A DNA stretch of 64,000 bases from Tardiphaga alba (GCF_018279705.1 NZ_CP036498.1:2311001-2375000); one strand, 5' to 3'. Counted from the first letter of the stretch, positions 46,379-55,833 are shown. Notes: generated by a model from the letters alone, not told the origin. A program made the numbers and translations.

Positions 46379-46403
46379 TCCGCGAGACCATACAGGTAGC
46401 TTC

Positions 46404-49400
46404 ATGTCCACGCTCGCGCTCACAACGGCTGGCGGCGCCATCGGCGGGATGTTCGGGCCGCTGGGATGGCTGATCGGCGACATCGCCGGTGCGAAGCTCG
46501 GCGGCATGATCGACAAGGCGCTGTCCGGATCGGGCGCCGGCCGCGATGGACCCCGGCTTGGCAGCCTCGATGTGATGGCCTCGTCCGAAGGCGCGCCGAT
46601 CCCGCGCGTCTATGGTCGTGCGCGGTTGGCCGGGCAGGTGATCTGGGCGACGCAGCTCGAGGAAATCGCGGGCACCGACGAAAGTGCATCGGGCGGCAAG
46701 GGATTTGGCGGTGCCATCGACGGCCCGGAGACCTACAGCTACTTCGCGAATGTCGCCATCGGCCTGTGCGAAGGTGTGATCGGCCGCGTGGCGCGTGTCT
46801 GGGCCGATGGCAAGCCGTTGGATCTCGACGGCCTCAATTTTCGCGTTTATCGCGGCACCGAGGATCAGCCGCCGGACGCGTTGATCGTCGCCAAGGAAGG
46901 CGCCGGTCATGCGCCGGCCTATCGCGGCCTCGCTTATGTGGTGTTCGAACGGCTGCCGCTGGCGAATTTCGGCAATCGCATTCCGCAACTGTCATTCGAG
47001 ATCGTCAGGCCGATCGGCCTGCTGGAGCAGATGACGCGGGCGGTGACGCTGATCCCCGGCACCACGGAATTCGGCTATGCGACGTCCGCAGTGGTGCAGG
47101 TGCTCGGGCCCGGACAGGCGGCGCCTGAGAACCGGCACATCGCATCGGCACGATCCGATGTGGTGGCGGCGCTCGACGACCTGCAGGGCATGTGTCCAAA
47201 CCTCGAGCGTGTTGCCATTGTGGTGGCCTGGTTCGGCTCCGATCTGCGCGCCGGCGAGTGTCGGGTGCAGCCTGGTGTCGATAGTGCGGGCAAACTCACC
47301 GACCCGTTGCTGTGGTCGGTCAATGGTGTGGCGCGCGCGCTTGCTTACGTGGTGTCGCAATCCGGCGGCCGGCCGGCCTTCGGCGGCACGCCCTCCGATG
47401 ACAGCGTGCTGCAGCTGATCGCGGAGCTGAAAGCGCGCGGATTGAAGGTGACGCTCTATCCATTCGTCATGATGGATATCGCTGCGGGCAATGCACTGCC
47501 GGACCCATGGACCGGAGCCGCATCGCAACCGGCCTATCCATGGCGCGGGCGGATCACCTGCGATCCCGCCCCGGGTGTTGCCGGGTCGCCGCAGGGGACT
47601 GCAACTGCAGCGACGCAGGTGAACGCGTTCTTCAGTGGCGGCGTGTGGAATTATCGCCGCATGGTGCTGCACTATGCGCAGCTCGTCATGGCAGCGGGTG
47701 GTATCGATGCATTCCTGATCGGCTCGGAATTGCGCGGACTGACGCATGTGCGATCGGGCGCGGGTGTCTATCCCGCAGTGACGCAACTCGCTGCATTGGC
47801 ATCGGATGTGAAGGCCATTGTCGGCGGCGGCACGGTGGTCACCTATGGCGCCGATTGGACCGAATATGGTGCCGATGTGGTGACATCGGACGCGTCGGAG
47901 GTGCGCTTTCCGCTCGATGTGCTCTGGGCATCGCCATCCGTGGATGCGGTGGGCATCGATTATTACGCGCCGCTGTCCGACTGGCGCGACGGCGCCTTTC
48001 ATCTCGATCGTGCGCAGGCGAGTTCGATTTATGACCGCGCCTATCTGCGCGGCAATGTCGACGGCGGCGAGACCTTTGACTGGTACTATGCCGATGACGA
48101 GGGGCGGGCCGCGCAGGCGCGCCTGCCGCTCACCGATGGTCTCGGCAAGCCATGGATGTTTCGCCTCAAGGATCTGTGGGGCTGGTGGGCGAATGAACAT
48201 CACCCGCGTGTCGGCGGCGTCGAGGTCGGCGCGAGTGCGTGGGTGCCGAAGAGCAAGCCGATCTGGCTCACCGAAGTGGGTTGTCCTGCGGTGGACAAGG
48301 GTGCCAATCAGCCGAGCGTGTTTCCCGATCCGAAATCGTCGGAGAATTCTGCGCCATATTTCTCCAACGGCGCGCGCGATGACCTGATGCAGCGGCGCTA
48401 TCTGGAGGCGCTGCTGTCGGCCTTCGATCCCGCTTTCGGCGCGAGCGATGCGCTCAATCCGGTGTCGCCAATCTATGGCGGGCGGATGATCGATGTGTCC
48501 GCCATCCATCTGTGGAGCTGGGATTCCCGGCCATATCCGGTGTTTCCGGCGGCGCAGGATGTGTGGAGCGACGGCGCCAACTGGCATACCGGCCATTGGC
48601 TCAACGGCCGGCTCGGCGGCGCGCCGCTGGATGCGCTGGTGGAACGGCTGGCCAGTGATAGCGGCGTGACCGGCATCGATGCCCGCGCGCTGCGTGGCGG
48701 CTGCGACGGCTATGTGGTCGATCGGCCGATGACGCCGCGCGCGATGATCGAGCCGCTTGCGGTAGCCTATGCGTTCAACGCGACGGCGGCAGATGGCGTG
48801 CTGCGCTTCGTACCGCGCGGCGGCGATGTCGTGGCCGAGTTTTCTGAAGACGATCTCGTCGCACCGGAGCAAGGGGCGCTGGCGCAGGTGGTGCGCGCGC
48901 AGGAGACCGAACTGCCGTTGCAAGTCGGTATCGGCTTTTCCGATGCGCTGGCCGATTATCGCCGCGCGGCGGTGACCTCGCGAAAGCTGACCGGCGGAGC
49001 CCATCGTCTGCTGCAGGCCGATCTCGCCGTCATCACCAGCGATGCGGCGGCGACGCAGCGCGCGGACGTCTGGCTGCAGGATCTCTGGGCCGGACGCGAG
49101 CGCGCCGAATTTGCGCTTGGCAAGGTGACGCTCAAGCTGGCGCCAGGCGATGTGGTGGCGCTGACATTGGACGCGCGGCGGCGGCTTTTCGAGATCGACG
49201 GCATCGTGGACACCGATGCGCGACAGGTGACGGCCCGCAGCATCGATCCCGACCTGTTCGACGTACCGCTCCCGATGCCGACGATCCGGGCGCCGGCGAT
49301 GCCGGCGGCGCTCGGGCCGGTGCAGGTGGTGGCGCTCAATCTGCCGGTGATCGACAGTGGCAATCCCGATGTACTCACGCGCCTCGCGGTGTTTGCCAAT

Positions 49401-50246
49401 CCCTGGCCGGGTGGTGTCACGATCTGGCAGTCGAAGGACGATGCGAGTTTCCAGGTTGCGGCGAGCGCGACCTTGCCGGCGGTGATCGGCGAGACGATCG
49501 ATCCGTTGCCTGCAGGGCCGGCGGCGCGCTGGGATCACGCGTCGGTGGTCCGCGTGAGGCTCTCGGGCGGCGCGCTGACATCGCTGTCGGATGCGCGGGT
49601 GCTGGGTGGCGGCAATGCAGCGGCGGTGCAGAATGGCGATGGACGATGGGAGATCCTGCAATTCGCGCAGGCCGAACTCGTGGATCAACGGACCTATCGC
49701 CTGTCGCGCCTGTTGCGCGGGCAGTGCGGCTCCGAACAGGCGATGGCGCCCCTGTTGCCGGCGGGCTCCCGGTTCGTCCTGCTCGACGGCAGCCTCGTGC
49801 CCATCGCCAGCGGACTGGATGCACTGGACCGGCCGCTGTCGCTGCGGCTCGTCGGCCGCGGGCGCAGCACCGACGATCCCAGTGCGATTGCGGTGACGGT
49901 GGTGCCGGACCGCACCGCGCTGCTGCCGCTGGCGCCGGTTCATGTCACGGCCAAGCGCAAAAGCGACGGCGTGCATGTCAGCTGGATCCGCCGCACGCGG
50001 ATCGACGGCGATGGCTGGGCCGGCGAGGTGCCGCTCGGCGAGGATGCCGAGCACTATCGGCTCGAGATCATGGCCGACGACGTCGTCATGCGCAGCATCA
50101 CCTGCACGACACCGCAGGTGCTTTATGCGGCAGCCGACGAACTCGCCGATTTCGGCACGCCGCAAGCGAGCCTGCATCTTCGCGTGGCGCAAGTGTCATG
50201 CACCGTCGGCGCAGGCTGGGCGACTGATATCACGATTTCAATTTGA
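46404..50246 (+). CDS. GTA megatron/host-recognition tail protein with TIM-barrel domain (g15)
   Basis: Very large baseplate protein of 1,280 aa. The Gly-rich N-terminus (AIGGMFGPLGWLIGDIAGAK) is followed by a phage-tail domain and the GTA TIM-barrel-like region (about 350-700: DAFLIGSELRGLTHVRSG, VDAVGIDYYAPLSDW, KPIWLTEVGCPAVDKG), which is related to glycoside hydrolases. The C-terminal part contains beta-rich tail-fibre-like domains. In RcGTA this protein forms the tail tip. Start at ATG 46404 with CAGGTAG upstream. It is complete and in frame. Confidence 0.93.
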   Translation: MSTLALTTAGGAIGGMFGPLGWLIGDIAGAKLGGMIDKALSGSGAGRDGPRLGSLDVMASSEGAPIPRVYGRARLAGQVIWATQLEEIAGTDESASGGKGFGGAIDGPETYSYFANVAIGLCEGVIGRVARVWADGKPLDLDGLNFRVYRGTEDQPPDALIVAKEGAGHAPAYRGLAYVVFERLPLANFGNRIPQLSFEIVRPIGLLEQMTRAVTLIPGTTEFGYATSAVVQVLGPGQAAPENRHIASARSDVVAALDDLQGMCPNLERVAIVVAWFGSDLRAGECRVQPGVDSAGKLTDPLLWSVNGVARALAYVVSQSGGRPAFGGTPSDDSVLQLIAELKARGLKVTLYPFVMMDIAAGNALPDPWTGAASQPAYPWRGRITCDPAPGVAGSPQGTATAATQVNAFFSGGVWNYRRMVLHYAQLVMAAGGIDAFLIGSELRGLTHVRSGAGVYPAVTQLAALASDVKAIVGGGTVVTYGADWTEYGADVVTSDASEVRFPLDVLWASPSVDAVGIDYYAPLSDWRDGAFHLDRAQASSIYDRAYLRGNVDGGETFDWYYADDEGRAAQARLPLTDGLGKPWMFRLKDLWGWWANEHHPRVGGVEVGASAWVPKSKPIWLTEVGCPAVDKGANQPSVFPDPKSSENSAPYFSNGARDDLMQRRYLEALLSAFDPAFGASDALNPVSPIYGGRMIDVSAIHLWSWDSRPYPVFPAAQDVWSDGANWHTGHWLNGRLGGAPLDALVERLASDSGVTGIDARALRGGCDGYVVDRPMTPRAMIEPLAVAYAFNATAADGVLRFVPRGGDVVAEFSEDDLVAPEQGALAQVVRAQETELPLQVGIGFSDALADYRRAAVTSRKLTGGAHRLLQADLAVITSDAAATQRADVWLQDLWAGRERAEFALGKVTLKLAPGDVVALTLDARRRLFEIDGIVDTDARQVTARSIDPDLFDVPLPMPTIRAPAMPAALGPVQVVALNLPVIDSGNPDVLTRLAVFANPWPGGVTIWQSKDDASFQVAASATLPAVIGETIDPLPAGPAARWDHASVVRVRLSGGALTSLSDARVLGGGNAAAVQNGDGRWEILQFAQAELVDQRTYRLSRLLRGQCGSEQAMAPLLPAGSRFVLLDGSLVPIASGLDALDRPLSLRLVGRGRSTDDPSAIAVTVVPDRTALLPLAPVHVTAKRKSDGVHVSWIRRTRIDGDGWAGEVPLGEDAEHYRLEIMADDVVMRSITCTTPQVLYAAADELADFGTPQASLHLRVAQVSCTVGAGWATDITISI

Positions 50247-50248
50247 TC

Positions 50249-50340
50249 GTCATTGCGAGGAGCCGAAGGCGACGAAGCAATCCAGTTCTTCCTTCGTGCG
50301 GGCTCTGGATTGCTTCGTCGCAAGGGCTCCTCGCAATGAC
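50249..50340. repeat. Inverted repeat element with GTCATTGCGAGGAGC arms
   Basis: GTCATTGCGAGGAGCC at the left mirrors GGCTCCTCGCAATGAC shape at the right, and an inner pair (GACGAAGCAATCCAG and CTGGATTGCTTCGTC) is also complementary. It is a very common dispersed palindrome in Bradyrhizobium-like genomes. It sits directly after the g15 stop and can form a terminator-like hairpin. Confidence 0.8.
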
Positions 50341-50361
50341 TGCTGAGAGAGCGAGCATGTT

Positions 50362-51420
50362 ATGACCGATACTCCCAATCTCCGACTGCCTTATATCGAT
50401 GCCGGGCAGGCGCAGAAGCATGTCACGCATAACGAGGCGCTGCGCATTCTTGATTCCGCCGTGCAGGCGGCTGTCACCGACATGACGCATAGCGCGCCGC
50501 CGATTACGCCGTATAACGGCGAGCGCTATGTGGTCGCGGCCAGCGCGACCGGCGACTGGGTAGGGCACGAGACCGAGATCGCCTGCTGGCAGGACGGTGC
50601 CTGGAAATTTCTTGCCCCGCAGCAGGGGTGGACCATCTGGTCGGTAGCGGATGGCGGGCTGAAAGTATTCACAGGCACCGCCTGGCGCGACGTGCTCGAT
50701 CAGGCCGCGCATCTCGGCATCAACACCACGGCCGATGCGACCAATCGCCTGAGCATCAAGTCGAATGCGGTTTTGCTCTCGCATGATGACGTCACACCAG
50801 GCACGGGCGATGTCCGCATGGTGCTGAACAAGTCTGCGGCCGCGAAGGATGCAGCGCTGGTGCTGCAAACCGGTTTCTCCGCGCGTGCGCTGCTCGGAAC
50901 GCTCGGCAGCGACGATCTTGCCGTCAAGGTGTCTGCGGACGGTTCGACCTTCAAGGATGCGCTGACCATCGATCGCGCCAGCGGGCAGGTCAGTCTCGCC
51001 CAGTCGGCGAAATTCTCCGCCTATCTCAACTTCGACAAATACTGTGCCGCGAACAGCTGGACCAAAGTGCAGTTCAACAATGCGCGTCACAATGATTTCA
51101 ACACGTTCGATGCTGCCAACAATCAGTTCGTCGCGCCGGTCGCGGGTTACTATGCGCTCGGCTATCGCGTGTTGTTCAAGGCCAATGCAGCGCTGCCGGC
51201 CTCCATGACTGCGACGCTGTACAAGAACGGCGTCGAGCTGGTCGATGATGCGCGCATGCAGACATCGTCTGCGCTGGTGAACAACCGCTCGTCGCTATCC
51301 GCCAATGTCGTGCTCAAGCTCGCTGCGGGCGACGCCATCGCTGTCTGGGCCATCATGGAAACCAATGATGGCTACGTCGCTGCCGCGCAGAACAGCTTTT
51401 ACGGTTATCGCATTCCCTGA
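50362..51420 (+). CDS. DUF2793 domain tail-associated protein
   Basis: Protein of 352 aa. The N-terminal region is DUF2793: LRLPYIDAGQAQKHVTHNEA, PYNGERYVVAASATGDW, AGHE-type GHETEIACWQDGAWKF and GWTIWSV. The C-terminal part (about 215-352) resembles a C1q/TNF-like jelly-roll seen in phage fibres (VAPVAGYYALGYRVLFKANA, YKNGVELVDD). It is probably a head or tail fibre that contacts the recipient surface, a GTA host-range component. Confidence 0.85.
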   Translation: MTDTPNLRLPYIDAGQAQKHVTHNEALRILDSAVQAAVTDMTHSAPPITPYNGERYVVAASATGDWVGHETEIACWQDGAWKFLAPQQGWTIWSVADGGLKVFTGTAWRDVLDQAAHLGINTTADATNRLSIKSNAVLLSHDDVTPGTGDVRMVLNKSAAAKDAALVLQTGFSARALLGTLGSDDLAVKVSADGSTFKDALTIDRASGQVSLAQSAKFSAYLNFDKYCAANSWTKVQFNNARHNDFNTFDAANNQFVAPVAGYYALGYRVLFKANAALPASMTATLYKNGVELVDDARMQTSSALVNNRSSLSANVVLKLAAGDAIAVWAIMETNDGYVAAAQNSFYGYRIP

Positions 51421-51445
51421 TCAGGCTGAACGGCGCGCCCATCTC

Positions 51446-51560
51446 CGTCCCTCATGGTGAGGAGGCGCGATAGCGCCGTCTCGAACCATGAGATAGCGCG
51501 CTCGGAGCGTGCCGCCATCCTTCGAGACGCCGCTACGCGGCTCCTCAGGATGAGGGGTGA
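51446..51560. repeat. Inverted repeat element with CTCATGGTGAGGAGGCGCG arm
   Basis: The left part (CCTCATGGTGAGGAGGCGCG) is partly complementary to the right part (CGCTACGCGGCTCCTCAGGA and TGAGG), with TCTCGAACCATGA and CCTTCGAGACG between. This is another dispersed element common in the group. It is non-coding. Confidence 0.7.
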
Positions 51561-51605
51561 GTATGTCGTGGCTTCCCGCATTCGATGTAACCAGAGGACA
51601 GCATC

Positions 51606-52343
51606 ATGCATCTCGATGAAGCCACCTTGCGGCGCCTGTGGCCGCGGGGCGATAGTCGCGTGCCCCGATTGATCGCGGGCATCGTGCAATCGTCGGACCA
51701 GGTATTCGCACGCTACGGCATCGTCACGCCGCAACTGGTCGCGCATGTGATGGCGCAGATCAGCCACGAATGCGGGGCAGGGCGCGACATCGTCGAGAAC
51801 CTGAACTACACCGCCGGCCGCATGATGCAGGTCTGGCCGTCGCGGTTTCCGACGCTGGCGAGTGCACAGCCTTACGCGGGCAATCCGCGGGCGCTCGCCA
51901 ACAAGGTCTATAACGGCCGCATGGGCAATCGCGCGGGCTCGGACGACGGCTGGAATTTCCGCGGCCGCGGCGGCGCGCAGACCACCGGCCGCGAAGGCTA
52001 TGCGCGGGTGAAGACAGCCACCGGGCTGGACGTGATCGAACAGCCGGAGCTGCTGATTGATCCCCGACACTTCCTCGATTGCGCGGTGTCCGATTTCATC
52101 AATTGCGGCTGTCTGCCGTTCGCCAAAGCGGATGATGTGGTCGGCGTGACCCGGCGATTGAACGGCGGCGCCATCGGGCTGGCGGAGCGCAAGGTGTGGC
52201 TGGCGAGATGGAAAGCAGCGTTGCGGGACATGCCGGCGCCCACCGCGCCCGTCGTCGCGTCGCCGCCGCTCGCGCCGCGTTCGGCGCCGTCCACCGTCGC
52301 ATCGATACTCGCCGCGGTGATCGCGGCCTTCCGGAGGGCATGA
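51606..52343 (+). CDS. Glycoside hydrolase family 19 endolysin
   Basis: Chitinase-class lysozyme of 245 aa that probably degrades peptidoglycan to release particles. The GH19 core is visible: catalytic Glu55 in QISHECGAG, Glu64 in DIVENLNYTA, then FRGRGGAQTTGREGY and NGGAIGLAERKVW. The last roughly 45 residues are Ala/Pro-rich and hydrophobic (VASILAAVIAAFRRA), perhaps a membrane-associating end. The stop overlaps the holin-like gene by ATGA. Confidence 0.88.
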   Translation: MHLDEATLRRLWPRGDSRVPRLIAGIVQSSDQVFARYGIVTPQLVAHVMAQISHECGAGRDIVENLNYTAGRMMQVWPSRFPTLASAQPYAGNPRALANKVYNGRMGNRAGSDDGWNFRGRGGAQTTGREGYARVKTATGLDVIEQPELLIDPRHFLDCAVSDFINCGCLPFAKADDVVGVTRRLNGGAIGLAERKVWLARWKAALRDMPAPTAPVVASPPLAPRSAPSTVASILAAVIAAFRRA

Positions 52344-52933
52344 GCATGGAATGGGGCGATCTTGCAAAGCAGGTGATCACGCTGGGGGCGCCGATGCTCG
52401 GCACGGCGCTGGGCGGACCGCTCGGCGGCGTCGCAGGCGAAATCCTGGCCAAGACCATCGGCTCGGTGACGCTGACACCGGCCGGCGTGCAGGCGGCCCT
52501 GCCATCCGCCGATCCGACCAGGCTTGCCGAGGCCGAAGCGCGCTGGGCGGAGATGATCCGTGCCGAGGCGGAGACGCAGCGCGCGGCGATCAGCGAGACC
52601 CAGGCGACGATCCGGGCCGAGATCGCCAGCGACGATCCCCTGCAGCGCTGGTGGCGGCCGGCCTATGCGCTGGAATTGACGGTGGAATGCGCCGCGCTCT
52701 GGGCCGTCCTGATGCACGAGTTCTGGACCGGGGATATCCAGACCATCAATGCGCTGGTCAATGCTACGGCGCTGCTGGTGACCTATTGGGGGTTCCGGTT
52801 CGGCGTGCTAGGCGTCTATATCAGCGGCCGTACCCGCGAAAAGGTCAGCGCGGTCACCGGGCAGGATGCGCCCGGCATGATCGAAAAGCTGGTCAAGACT
52901 GTCCTCCTCAAAGAGGGCGTGAAGAAAAAGTAA
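52340..52933 (+). CDS. Holin-like protein (3TM holin family)
   Basis: Protein of 197 aa: amphipathic Gly-rich N-terminus (GAPMLGTALGGPLGGVAGEI), a charged helical middle (RWAEMIRAEAETQRAAISET) and two membrane helices (YALELTVECAALWAVLMHEF and ATALLVTYWGFRFGVLGVYI). This matches the 3TM holin (DUF3154) family. It would let the upstream endolysin reach the cell wall. CCGGAGGG lies before the ATG, which overlaps the endolysin stop. Confidence 0.82.
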   Translation: MSMEWGDLAKQVITLGAPMLGTALGGPLGGVAGEILAKTIGSVTLTPAGVQAALPSADPTRLAEAEARWAEMIRAEAETQRAAISETQATIRAEIASDDPLQRWWRPAYALELTVECAALWAVLMHEFWTGDIQTINALVNATALLVTYWGFRFGVLGVYISGRTREKVSAVTGQDAPGMIEKLVKTVLLKEGVKKK

Positions 52934-53011
52934 TATCGGCGGTCGGCCGGTATTCATTTGGCGTTCACCCGCCGGGGGCTCCACTCGGGCGTGTGAACGT
53001 GGAGAACTGCC

Positions 53012-53683
53012 TTGCGTCTGCTCGTCGTCGAAGATGATCCCGATCTCAACCGTCAGCTCACCACGGCGCTGACCGACGCCGGCTATGTGGTCGACCGCGC
53101 CTTCGATGGCGAGGAGGGGCACTTTCTCGGCGACAGCGAACCTTATGACGCCGTCGTGCTCGATATCGGCCTGCCGAAGATGGATGGCATTTCGGTGCTG
53201 GAAGCCTGGCGGCGCAATCATCGCGTGATGCCGGTGCTGATCCTCACCGCGCGCGATCGCTGGAGCGACAAGGTGCAAGGCTTCGACGCTGGCGCCGACG
53301 ACTATGTGGCGAAGCCGTTTCATCTCGAGGAAGTGCTGGCCCGCATCCGCGCGCTGCTGCGCCGCTCGACCGGTCATGCGCAGTCGGAACTGTCCTGCGG
53401 CCCGGTGGTGCTGGATACCCGCACCGGCCGCGTCAGCGTGTCCGGCAATCCGATCAAGATGACGAGCCACGAATACCGGCTGCTATCCTATCTGATGCAT
53501 CACACCGGCCGCGTGATCTCGCGTACCGAACTGGTGGAGCATCTCTACGATCAGGATTTCGACCGCGACTCGAACACGATCGAAGTGTTCGTCGGCCGCA
53601 TCCGCAAGAAGCTCGGCGTCGATATTATCCAGACCGTGCGTGGCCTCGGCTATCTCCTGACGCCGCCGCAAGCGCCGACGTGA
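53012..53683 (+). CDS. OmpR-family response regulator (FeuP/PhoP-like)
   Basis: Regulator of 223 aa: receiver domain with acidic pocket EDD (residues 7-9), phospho-acceptor Asp in VVLDIGLP (about residue 51), Thr in LTAR and Lys in VAKPF. The OmpR-type winged helix (about 130-220) includes TSHEYRLLSYLMHH, IEVFVGRIRKKLG and TVRGLGYLL. Start at TTG 53012 with GTGGAG upstream. It is followed, after a repeat element, by its sensor kinase. Similar pairs in rhizobia are called FeuP/FeuQ or PhoP/PhoQ; the exact name is not certain. Confidence 0.9.
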   Translation: MRLLVVEDDPDLNRQLTTALTDAGYVVDRAFDGEEGHFLGDSEPYDAVVLDIGLPKMDGISVLEAWRRNHRVMPVLILTARDRWSDKVQGFDAGADDYVAKPFHLEEVLARIRALLRRSTGHAQSELSCGPVVLDTRTGRVSVSGNPIKMTSHEYRLLSYLMHHTGRVISRTELVEHLYDQDFDRDSNTIEVFVGRIRKKLGVDIIQTVRGLGYLLTPPQAPT

Positions 53684-53704
53684 TGGCGATGCCTCTTCTC
53701 TTCA

Positions 53705-53813
53705 CCTCTCCCACCGGGGAGAGGTCGGATTGCGAAGCAATCCGGGTGAGGGGCTACACGCCGACGGAGTGTGTGGCTCCCCTCACCCTAACCCTCTCCC
53801 CGGAGGGGAGAGG
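53705..53813. repeat. Inverted repeat element between regulator and kinase genes
   Basis: CCTCTCCCACCGGGGAGAGG at the left is a hairpin by itself, and ACCCTCTCCCCGGAGGGGAG at the right is a second one; TCGGATTGCGAAGCAATCCG forms a third in the middle. The outer parts (GGTGAGGGG and CCCCTCACC) also pair. It is a composite palindromic element inserted within a two-component operon, and it may reduce kinase expression relative to the regulator. Confidence 0.75.
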
Positions 53814-53864
53814 GAATCTACGGCGCTTGCCTATCGCTTCGCGTTCATCTCATCGGGGCACATC

Positions 53865-55256
53865 GTGAAGCGTCCGCATTCGCTCGCCACCCGCCTGTTC
53901 GTGACGGCGACCGCCTGGGTGGTGGTGATCCTGCTCATCACCGGCATCATCCTGTCCTCGGTCTATCGCGGCGCCACTGAGCGCGCCTTCGATCGCCGGC
54001 TCAATCTGTATCTGCGCACGCTGGTGGCCGAGGTTGCATCGCCACCCGATCCCGCCGAACAGCAGCAGACGCCGTCGCTCGGCGAGCCGCTGTTCGAATT
54101 GCCGCTGTCCGGCTGGTATTGGGAAATCGCGCCGACCGATGGCGACAAGACCGAGATCCGCGCCTCGCGCTCGCTGTGGGACAAGAAGCTGCCGAAACTC
54201 GAGGATCAGGGCGCCGAACTCACCGCATCGGGCGTGCGGCTCGGCTATGTGGATGGGCCGGAAGGGCAGCATCTGCGGCTGGTCGAGCGTCCCGTCGATC
54301 TCGGCGCCGACGGCAAATTCCGCATCAGCGTCGCCGGTGACGCCACGGAGATCACCGAGGAGACGCGCGCGTTCGACTATTATCTCGGCGGCACCTTTGC
54401 GGCGCTGTCGATCGTGCTGGTGCTGACGACGCTGTTCCAGGTTCGTTTCGGTCTGGTGCCGCTGAAGCGGCTTTCCGAAGCGATTTCCGATATCAGGTCC
54501 GGCCGCACCGAACGGCTGGAGGGCAACTATCCCGCCGAGCTTGCACCGCTGGCGCGCGAGATGAACGCGCTGCTCGATGCCAACCGCGCCATCGTGGAGC
54601 GCGCGCGGACCCATGTCGGCAATCTCGCGCATGCGATCAAGACGCCGCTGTCGGTGATCGTCAACGAGGCCAACACCACCCGGCAGAATGGCAGCGCCAC
54701 CGATCCGCTGGCGAGCAAGGTGCTGGAGCAGGCCGATGTGATGCGCGACCAGCTCACGCATCATCTCGAACGCGCCCGCATCGCCGCCCGCGTGACCATC
54801 ATCGGCACCGTCACCGATGTCACGCCAGCGCTGGAAGCGCTGTGCCGGACCATGGAGAAGATCCATCGCGGCTGCGACATCGAACTGAAGGCCGACGGCG
54901 ACGCGAAATTCCGCGGCGAGAAGCAGGACCTCGAAGAGATGGTCGGCAATCTCGTCGATAATGCCTGCAAATGGGCCGAGCACCATGTCACCATTGTGGT
55001 CGAGATCGAGCGGATGGGGGCGCATGATCCGTCGCCGAAACTGCGCATCGTGGTCGATGATGACGGCAAGGGACTGTCCGACGCCGAGCGCGCCCAGGTG
55101 GCGCGCCGCGGCCAGCGCCTCGACGAAACCAAGCCGGGCTCCGGCCTCGGCCTGTCCATCGTGGTCGATCTCGCCGCGCTTTATGGTGGCGGCCTGACGC
55201 TCGGCCAGGCGCCGATCGGCGGGCTGCGGGCGGAACTCGTCCTGCCCGCGGTCTAG
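53865..55256 (+). CDS. Sensor histidine kinase (FeuQ/PhoQ-like)
   Basis: Membrane kinase of 463 aa: first helix about 14-34 (TAWVVVILLITGIILSSVYR), a periplasmic domain of about 150 residues, second helix about 172-192, HAMP-like segment, and a HisKA-type motif LAHAIKTPLSVIVNE with His at about residue 257. The ATPase part has NLVDNACKWA, VDDDGKG and GSGLGLSIVVDL. GTG 53865 is chosen because the longer frame runs through the repeat element. It pairs with the upstream response regulator. Confidence 0.9.
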   Translation: MKRPHSLATRLFVTATAWVVVILLITGIILSSVYRGATERAFDRRLNLYLRTLVAEVASPPDPAEQQQTPSLGEPLFELPLSGWYWEIAPTDGDKTEIRASRSLWDKKLPKLEDQGAELTASGVRLGYVDGPEGQHLRLVERPVDLGADGKFRISVAGDATEITEETRAFDYYLGGTFAALSIVLVLTTLFQVRFGLVPLKRLSEAISDIRSGRTERLEGNYPAELAPLAREMNALLDANRAIVERARTHVGNLAHAIKTPLSVIVNEANTTRQNGSATDPLASKVLEQADVMRDQLTHHLERARIAARVTIIGTVTDVTPALEALCRTMEKIHRGCDIELKADGDAKFRGEKQDLEEMVGNLVDNACKWAEHHVTIVVEIERMGAHDPSPKLRIVVDDDGKGLSDAERAQVARRGQRLDETKPGSGLGLSIVVDLAALYGGGLTLGQAPIGGLRAELVLPAV

Positions 55257-55359
55257 CTGCTCCGGTTCCCGCGCTGCGCCCTGATCCCGCCTGAATTATC
55301 CCGTTCGTAACGTCTTTGCGTTTCTCTGCTCACCTGTTTTGCGTTTGAGGCCCGGGTTG

Positions 55360-55833
55360 ATGTTCAAGTTCAAGGCCCTTTGTGTTGTCGCGCTGGCATT
55401 GGCGCTGGGCGGCTGTGACATGACGACGTCGGATGGCGGCATGAGCCTTGGCACCGACACCCTGGCGCGGGCCTATAGCAGCACCAAATCCGCCGTCGGC
55501 CTGTCCGAGGAAAACGCGGCCGCGGCCGTGACCAATGCCGCATTCGGCGGCCTGATCGGCACCAAGATCGGCGCCCAACTCAATGACGAGGACCGCCGGC
55601 TCGCCTATGAGGCGCAACTGGTGGCGCTGGACCGCGGCGCGCCGGGAGCACCGGTGCCGTGGCGGAACGTGGAATCCGGGCGCTACGGCAATATTGTTGC
55701 CGGTCCGCTTTACAGCCAGAAGGGCCTGCAGTGCCGTGGTTTCTCGCACACGATCACGGTCAGCGGCGACATCAAGTCGACCCGCGGCACCGCCTGCAAG
55801 AGCCCGGAAGGCGCCTGGGCCGCGGCAGCCTGA
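55360..55833 (+). CDS. Surface antigen-like lipoprotein
   Basis: Lipoprotein of 157 aa: KFKALCVVALALALGGC, with Cys about residue 19 to be lipidated. The mature part has the Gly-rich NAAFGGLIGTKIGAQLNDED segment of 17-kDa-type surface antigens and a C-terminal beta-rich RNVESGRYGNIVAGPLY, ending near TRGTACKSPEG. It is probably in the outer membrane. The ATG at 55360 is used because the signal begins there. It is downstream of the sensor kinase by about 100 bases. Confidence 0.8.
   Translation: MFKFKALCVVALALALGGCDMTTSDGGMSLGTDTLARAYSSTKSAVGLSEENAAAAVTNAAFGGLIGTKIGAQLNDEDRRLAYEAQLVALDRGAPGAPVPWRNVESGRYGNIVAGPLYSQKGLQCRGFSHTITVSGDIKSTRGTACKSPEGAWAAAA

Noticed and set aside
46992..50192. Open frame of 1,066 codons on the minus strand opposite the megatron gene
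   Set aside because: It is a mirror of the high-GC codon pattern of g15: no domain, Arg/His-rich composition, no ribosome binding site, and it covers the real gene's interior.
24804..52933. Whether the cluster is an ordinary integrated prophage
   Set aside because: No integrase, repressor, replication genes or attachment sites are seen, and the gene order follows alphaproteobacterial GTA clusters. A mixed origin with phage pieces remains possible for the second terminase pair.
53850..55025. Open frame of 391 codons on the minus strand opposite the sensor kinase
   Set aside because: It lies entirely within the kinase gene, which has complete HisKA and ATPase motifs; the opposite frame has none.
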